The notes under the pieces: generated by a model
The model's database searches: none
Told to the model about the DNA's origin: nothing
Seen by the model: the letters and a program-made list of their open reading frames with translations, nothing else
Assembly: GCA_945281075.1 (NCBI GenBank)
Contig: CALYQE010000070.1
Location: 1 to 9,957, forward strand
DNA from: an uncultured Lactobacillus sp.
GTDB taxonomy: Bacteria; Bacillota; Bacilli; Lactobacillales; Lactobacillaceae
Direction: 5' to 3'
Length of the DNA stretch: 9,957 nucleotides
Part shown: positions 7,258 through 9,957 of the stretch, piece by piece
Numbering within the stretch: the first letter of the stretch is position 1
Layout of the letters: each line of letters begins with the position of its first letter
Position numbers and translations under genes: made by a program

Positions 7258-7287
7258 ATTATAAAATACGTTTAATTTCAACATAAA
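7258..7287 (-). promoter_or_regulatory. Possible internal promoter before the second bmp gene
   Basis: A perfect TATAAT lies on the minus strand at 7258-7263 in the 122-bp gap between the two lipoprotein genes. At 17-18 nt spacing the -35 is poor (TTATGT or TTTATG); a TTGAAA at 7276-7281 is only 12 nt away. The gap is AT-rich, so this may be chance, but it is long for an operon whose other junctions are short or overlapping. Confidence 0.3.
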
Positions 7288-7333
7288 GTTGTAATTTTGC
7301 GGGTTCAAAAATTATGATTATACTAAAGCCGAA

Positions 7334-8425
7334 CTATTTTGCTGGATGAATTGGAACTTTAATGGCGCCGTCAATGATCTTTTTCCTTGCCTCACGAGAG
7401 TATTTCCAAGCCGCATCATTAAGTTGGCCGTGCATAATTGAAACTCCGTTAGTGTCTAACCCATAAATTAATTCTTTACCACCAGGGAACTTGCCTTCAT
7501 AGGCACGATTGGCAATATCATGAGTTGCAACGTTCACGCCAGTGATTACAGAGGTCAAAACAAAGTTGTCTTTTTTACCATCTTTAGTCTTGTAGTTGCC
7601 AAGGTAGGACTGATCAACGTCAACCCCGATTACCCAAACCTTTTGATCAGCCGCACGGTTTTGGTTAATTGCCTTAGCTTCTTGGAACAAGCCATTTCCG
7701 GCTAAGCCTGAAGCGTGAAAAATAATATCAGCTTTTTTGGCGTACATTGATTGTGCAATTGCCTTTTCTTTATCAGCACTCGTAAAGTTGCCAACATATT
7801 GATTAAGCAGCGTGATCTTTTTATGTAATTTCTTAGCCTGATCATTAACGCCTTTAGTGAAACCTGCATCAAAGAGGTCAATAATGTCACTATGTGCTCC
7901 ACCGATAAAGCCGATAACGTTCGACTTAGTTTGCGTTACAGCGGCCACGCCGGCTAAGTATGAAGCTTGTTCACTCTTGAAGTTTGCAGAAGCAACATTC
8001 TTTTGTCCCTTGATCACGTCATCAACGATCACAAAGTTCTTTTTCGGATCCTTCTTCGCTGCAGCACTAACGGCATCCTTTAAGCTGTAACCAATGCCAA
8101 AAATAGTTTGGTAGCCGGCTTTGCTTGCCTGATCAAGATTTGGTTCAAAATCGGCCGCGCTGCCTGACTGGAAATACTGGTAACCATTCTTACCGCGCTT
8201 AATATTATGTTCTTTGCCATAAGCCTTAAAGCCGCGCCATGCCGATTGATTAAATGAGTTGTCGTTAACCCCAGCAGTATCAGTAATCAATGCAATTGAG
8301 TGCTTGGCACTATTAGCAGAATTACCATTGCCTCCCTGCTTTTTACCAGAACATGCAGTTAATGCCAAACTAGCAACAACAGTTACTGATGCAAGTGCAA
8401 AAACCTTCTTAATTTTAGTCTTCAT
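7334..8425 (-). CDS. bmpA: BMP/PnrA-family nucleoside-binding lipoprotein (first copy, first gene of the operon)
   Basis: A 363-residue surface lipoprotein expected to bind nucleosides for the NupABC importer. The signal peptide runs MKTKIKK, then a hydrophobic core, to lipobox LTAC with Cys25; a Gly/Asn/Ser linker follows. BMP blocks are SIALITDTAGVNDNSFNQSAW (43-63), GYQTIFGIGY (104-113), KNFVIVDDV (129-137), IGFIGG (171-176), IFHASGLAGNGLFQEA (235-250) and VWVIGVDVDQ (263-272). Differences from the second copy concentrate in the IFHASGLAGNG loop (IFQAAGSAGNG there), the segment after VDVDQ, and the C-terminal third, where it has GVSIMHGQLND and a longer tail ending VPIHPAK. Distinct ligand preference is possible but not shown. 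GGGAGG at 8433-8438 sits 7 nt before the ATG, and a near-consensus promoter lies just upstream, so this is the first gene of the operon. Confidence 0.94.
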   Translation of the reverse strand: MKTKIKKVFALASVTVVASLALTACSGKKQGGNGNSANSAKHSIALITDTAGVNDNSFNQSAWRGFKAYGKEHNIKRGKNGYQYFQSGSAADFEPNLDQASKAGYQTIFGIGYSLKDAVSAAAKKDPKKNFVIVDDVIKGQKNVASANFKSEQASYLAGVAAVTQTKSNVIGFIGGAHSDIIDLFDAGFTKGVNDQAKKLHKKITLLNQYVGNFTSADKEKAIAQSMYAKKADIIFHASGLAGNGLFQEAKAINQNRAADQKVWVIGVDVDQSYLGNYKTKDGKKDNFVLTSVITGVNVATHDIANRAYEGKFPGGKELIYGLDTNGVSIMHGQLNDAAWKYSREARKKIIDGAIKVPIHPAK

Positions 8426-8455
8426 TTTTTGACCTCCCTGTTTATTACAGTTAAT

Positions 8456-8484
8456 AAAATATCAACATTTAGTGTGTATGTCAA
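8456..8484 (-). promoter_or_regulatory. Main promoter of the nucleoside uptake and salvage operon
   Basis: On the minus strand a perfect -35 TTGACA (8479-8484) is followed by 17 nt and a -10 TATTTT (8456-8461) preceded by TGA, an extended -10. Transcription would begin near 8449, leaving a leader of about 24 nt with the GGGAGG ribosome binding site. Only the -10 departs from consensus, so strong basal expression is expected. No clear operator was recognised; a 5-bp inverted repeat GGTCT/AGACC (8509-8513, 8535-8539) lies upstream of the -35. Confidence 0.8.
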
Positions 8485-8556
8485 AAAGCAGGCACAAGAT
8501 AAAGTGTTGGTCTGACGCTATTTGTATTTGGTATAGACCGCTATGTAAGCTTAATA

Positions 8557-8565
8557 TGATATACT
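8557..8565 (+). promoter_or_regulatory. Candidate extended -10 element for ogt
   Basis: TGATATACT fits an extended -10 (TGn plus TATACT, five of six). No recognisable -35 lies 16-18 nt upstream. If used, the ogt leader would be about 130 nt and would contain the hairpin at 8656-8683. Confidence 0.25.
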
Positions 8566-8654
8566 TTTGTATGCAACAAGCAAAAAAAGCAAAAATTTTT
8601 AAAAAATAATTTTTTCGACAAGCAAAAGCAAGCTTACCTAAATTAATCTGAAGC

Positions 8655-8683
8655 AAAAAACCGCACAGGAAAGTGCGGTTTTT
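8655..8683. terminator. Bidirectional terminator-like hairpin directly upstream of ogt
   Basis: An 11-bp perfect stem is formed by 8656-8666 and 8673-8683 around the loop AGGAAA. The GC core CCGCAC/GTGCGG is flanked by A5/T5. On the + strand it ends in five T, on the minus strand in six. No + strand gene ends here. It may attenuate ogt, or stop minus-strand transcripts from the HD gene before they enter the nucleoside operon. Confidence 0.75.
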
Positions 8684-8705
8684 GATAACTAAAATGGGTA
8701 AAATA

Positions 8706-9227
8706 ATGAAACAGCAGCTATTTAAAACAACATATCAGTCACCACTGGGCAAGCTATTGCTTCTCAGTAGCGATGCTAATCTACTTGGCATCTGGTTTGA
8801 AGGCCAAAATTTTTTCGGCGCCAATTATCGTTTAGACCAAGCAAACGAGCAAATGGTCAAACCGCTTAAATTAGCAACAAAGTGGCTAGAGCAATATTTT
8901 GCAGGGCTTCGGCCGGATCCGACAACCGTGCCAATTGAAATTGAGGCGACTGCCTTTCGCCAGCAGGTTTGGCACGAACTGCAAAAAATTCCTTACGGTC
9001 AAACTGCCACTTACCTTGAGCTATCCGATAGACTTCAAGGCAATCGTTTGGGCAAGACTAACATGGCGCGCGCTATTGGCGGTGCAGTGGGCCATAACCC
9101 CTTTATTTTGCTTATTCCTTGCCACCGCGTAATCGGCACCGATGGTGCTTTAACCGGTTATGCTGGCGGTCTTGAACGTAAAAAAGCGCTGCTGGCAATG
9201 GAGCAGCGCTTTAAAGCACAAAGTTAA
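8706..9227 (+). CDS. ogt: Methylated-DNA--protein-cysteine S-methyltransferase (O6-alkylguanine-DNA alkyltransferase)
   Basis: A suicide DNA-repair protein that transfers the alkyl group from O6-alkylguanine in DNA to its own cysteine. It has 173 residues from the start chosen. The N-terminal Ogt fold runs to about residue 75 and the DNA-binding domain with catalytic site from about 80. The acceptor is Cys139 in LLIPCHRVIG, followed by the TGYAGGLERKKALLAME C-terminal motif. The recognition helix MARAIGGAVGHNP (120-132) supplies the arginine finger (Arg122). The loop GNRLGKTN before that helix is a few residues longer than the common GNPKA form. The start is uncertain: ATG 8706 has a weak GGGT 6 nt upstream and the typical MKQQLFKTTYQSPLG beginning; ATG 8694 adds four residues, and GTG 8673 lies inside a terminator hairpin and is unlikely. 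Its stop overlaps that of the convergent HD gene. Confidence 0.93.
   Translation: MKQQLFKTTYQSPLGKLLLLSSDANLLGIWFEGQNFFGANYRLDQANEQMVKPLKLATKWLEQYFAGLRPDPTTVPIEIEATAFRQQVWHELQKIPYGQTATYLELSDRLQGNRLGKTNMARAIGGAVGHNPFILLIPCHRVIGTDGALTGYAGGLERKKALLAMEQRFKAQS
9180..9212 (-). terminator. Terminator of the HD-domain gene, embedded in the ogt coding sequence
   Basis: The arms AAAGCGCTGCT (9183-9193) and AGCAGCGCTTT (9202-9212) form a perfect 11-bp GC-rich stem with an 8-nt loop. On the minus strand the 3' arm ends in six T (complement of 9180-9185), whereas on the + strand only three T follow. It therefore works in the minus direction and lies 12 nt after the HD gene stop, within codons for the last residues of Ogt (around KKALLAMEQRFK). 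Confidence 0.8.
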
Positions 9228-9886
9228 ACATTCCACTCGTTCATAAATTCTGCAACAAAATCACGCATAAAATCAGTTCTCTGATGTGCCTCTTTTTTTC
9301 CGCCAGCGGTGTTCATTAGATCCTCAAGCTGAAAGAGTTTTTCATAAAAATGATTGATTGTCGTTTCAGTATGGTCACGATACTGATCATGGCTAATCAG
9401 TTTCTGCGGTTTAATTTCGGGATCATAAATAACATTGCCATGTGCACCGCCATAAGTAAACGCCCGCGCTATGCCCATTGCACCCAAGCTCTCAATTCGG
9501 TCGGCGTCCTGCACGTATTCTCCGGATACCGGCAATTGGTAATGATATTCAATATTTTGTGAAAAAGACATATGTTGAATCGTGAATAGAATATCTTTAA
9601 CTTCTAATTCGGTAAAGCCCACTTCTGGCAAGAGGGCTTTTATTTGCTCGAGAACTTGCTCTGGGCGCGCACAGATCTTTTCATCGATCGTGTCGTGTAA
9701 ATATCCTGCGGTCTTAATAATCGCGACCATTCGGCTCTCAGAGTCCGCCTGCGGATTATCCTGCAAATACATCTTACTTGCCAAATGAGCCACACGTCTA
9801 CCATGATAGAAATCATGTCCTGTTTTTTCACCTTTTAGCTGCTCTTTGACAAAAGCCCTAATTTTAGTTAATTTCACGTTATTCAT
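9224..9886 (-). CDS. HD-domain phosphohydrolase (YpgQ/YedJ-like)
   Basis: A 220-residue cytosolic metal-dependent phosphohydrolase of the small stand-alone HD group. The metal-binding residues are visible: His28 in GHDFYHGRRVAHLA (with His24-Asp25 before it), His64-Asp65 in AGYLHDTIDEK, and Asp127 in VQDADRIESLGAMGIARAFTYGG, followed by a family-typical region with HDQYRDHTETTINHFYEKL. This pattern is that of Bacillus YpgQ, reported as a nucleotide pyrophosphohydrolase, but the substrate here cannot be read from the sequence. No membrane segment or signal peptide is present. The ATG follows the purine-rich GGAAAAGGAAAGG. The stop codon overlaps the ogt stop on the opposite strand (shared TTAA at 9224-9227). 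Its terminator lies inside ogt. Confidence 0.9.
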   Translation of the reverse strand: MNNVKLTKIRAFVKEQLKGEKTGHDFYHGRRVAHLASKMYLQDNPQADSESRMVAIIKTAGYLHDTIDEKICARPEQVLEQIKALLPEVGFTELEVKDILFTIQHMSFSQNIEYHYQLPVSGEYVQDADRIESLGAMGIARAFTYGGAHGNVIYDPEIKPQKLISHDQYRDHTETTINHFYEKLFQLEDLMNTAGGKKEAHQRTDFMRDFVAEFMNEWNV

Positions 9887-9900
9887 CCTTTCCTTTTCCA

Positions 9901-9935
9901 GTTAAGCCGCTTCCCAGCTCCTGAGCATGTGGCTG
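9901..9935. repeat. Imperfect inverted repeat upstream of the HD gene
   Basis: TTAAGCCGC (9902-9910) can pair with GTGGC-TG-TTAA (about 9924-9934), with a 2-nt bulge and one G-T pair. The interior could form a small GCT/AGC hairpin. It is just upstream of the HD gene ribosome binding site. It may be a leader structure or the terminator stem of a gene beyond the window edge; no T-run follows. Confidence 0.3.
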
Positions 9936-9957
9936 TTAATCCCTAGCTATCAATATT

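Larger units (their letters stand above)
8485..8705. other. AT-rich divergent intergenic region between the nucleoside operon and ogt
   Basis: No convincing gene was found. The stretch contains A- and T-tracts at 8581-8616, two copies of ACAAGCAAAA (8576-8585 and 8618-8627) spaced 42 nt apart, two AAGCTTA-like palindromes (near 8546 and 8630), and a strong terminator-like hairpin at 8656-8683. The A/T tracts upstream of the operon promoter could act as bent DNA. A + strand extended -10 candidate (TGATATACT, 8557-8565) could serve ogt but has no good -35. Confidence 0.5.

Noticed and set aside
8462..8656. A 64-codon minus-strand open frame in the intergenic region
   Set aside because: It covers the operon promoter, has low-complexity codons, no ribosome binding site, and a composition rich in Cys, Ile and Phe expected from AT-rich non-coding DNA.
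8673..8705. GTG start of ogt at 8673
   Set aside because: The codon forms the 3' arm of a terminator hairpin and the only purine-rich stretch is the hairpin loop directly abutting it.
9272..9298. Possible ogt terminator (ATCAG/CTGAT stem then T7) inside the HD gene
   Set aside because: The stem is only 5 bp and is separated from the T-run by several bases, so it is too weak to call.
9943..9957. Possible C-terminus of an upstream minus-strand gene (NIDS then TAG)
   Set aside because: Only four codons are visible at the edge, and a neighbouring frame also has a TAG; nothing supports a gene.

Overview
The window looks like a chromosomal segment of a low-to-mid GC lactic acid bacterium, most likely the genus Lactobacillus in the strict sense (acidophilus/delbrueckii group). 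The grounds are strong AGGAGG-type ribosome binding sites, hairpin-plus-T-run terminators, lipoproteins with short Gram-positive signal peptides, and a cysteine peptidase of the PepC/PepE/PepG type typical of these proteolytic bacteria. No mobile element, CRISPR array, rRNA or tRNA gene was seen, and all genes appear intact.

Layout. (1) 1-1441: a monocistronic + strand gene for a papain-like C1B peptidase, with its own promoter and terminator. (2) 1468-8484: a six-gene minus-strand operon for nucleoside uptake and salvage. In transcription order it encodes two paralogous BMP/PnrA-type nucleoside-binding lipoproteins, a double-NBD ABC ATPase (NupA-like), two permeases (NupB- and NupC-like) and a cytosolic nucleoside hydrolase. 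It starts at a near-consensus extended -10 promoter (8456-8484) and ends at a bidirectional terminator (1468-1499) shared with the peptidase gene. A strong hairpin terminator lies inside the operon between the second lipoprotein gene and nupA, and an extra -10-like element lies between the two lipoprotein genes. (3) 8485-8705: an AT-rich divergent intergenic region with a bidirectional terminator hairpin directly in front of the next gene. (4) 8706-9886: two convergent genes overlapping at their stop codons, an O6-alkylguanine-DNA alkyltransferase (ogt, +) and an HD-domain phosphohydrolase (-). The HD gene's apparent terminator is embedded in the ogt coding sequence. (5) 9887-9957: the upstream region of the HD gene, with an imperfect inverted repeat.

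How the genes work together. The lipoproteins should capture nucleosides outside the membrane and hand them to the NupB/NupC channel, powered by NupA. The co-transcribed hydrolase then splits nucleosides to ribose and free base. Its motifs (HDGN-I-DD, FPAEWR, EWNAFWDP, FWDVLT) match the purine-specific inosine-adenosine-guanosine (IAG) class rather than the classic CU- or IU-type enzymes, so the operon looks like a purine-nucleoside scavenging unit. The peptidase, ogt and HD genes seem functionally separate.
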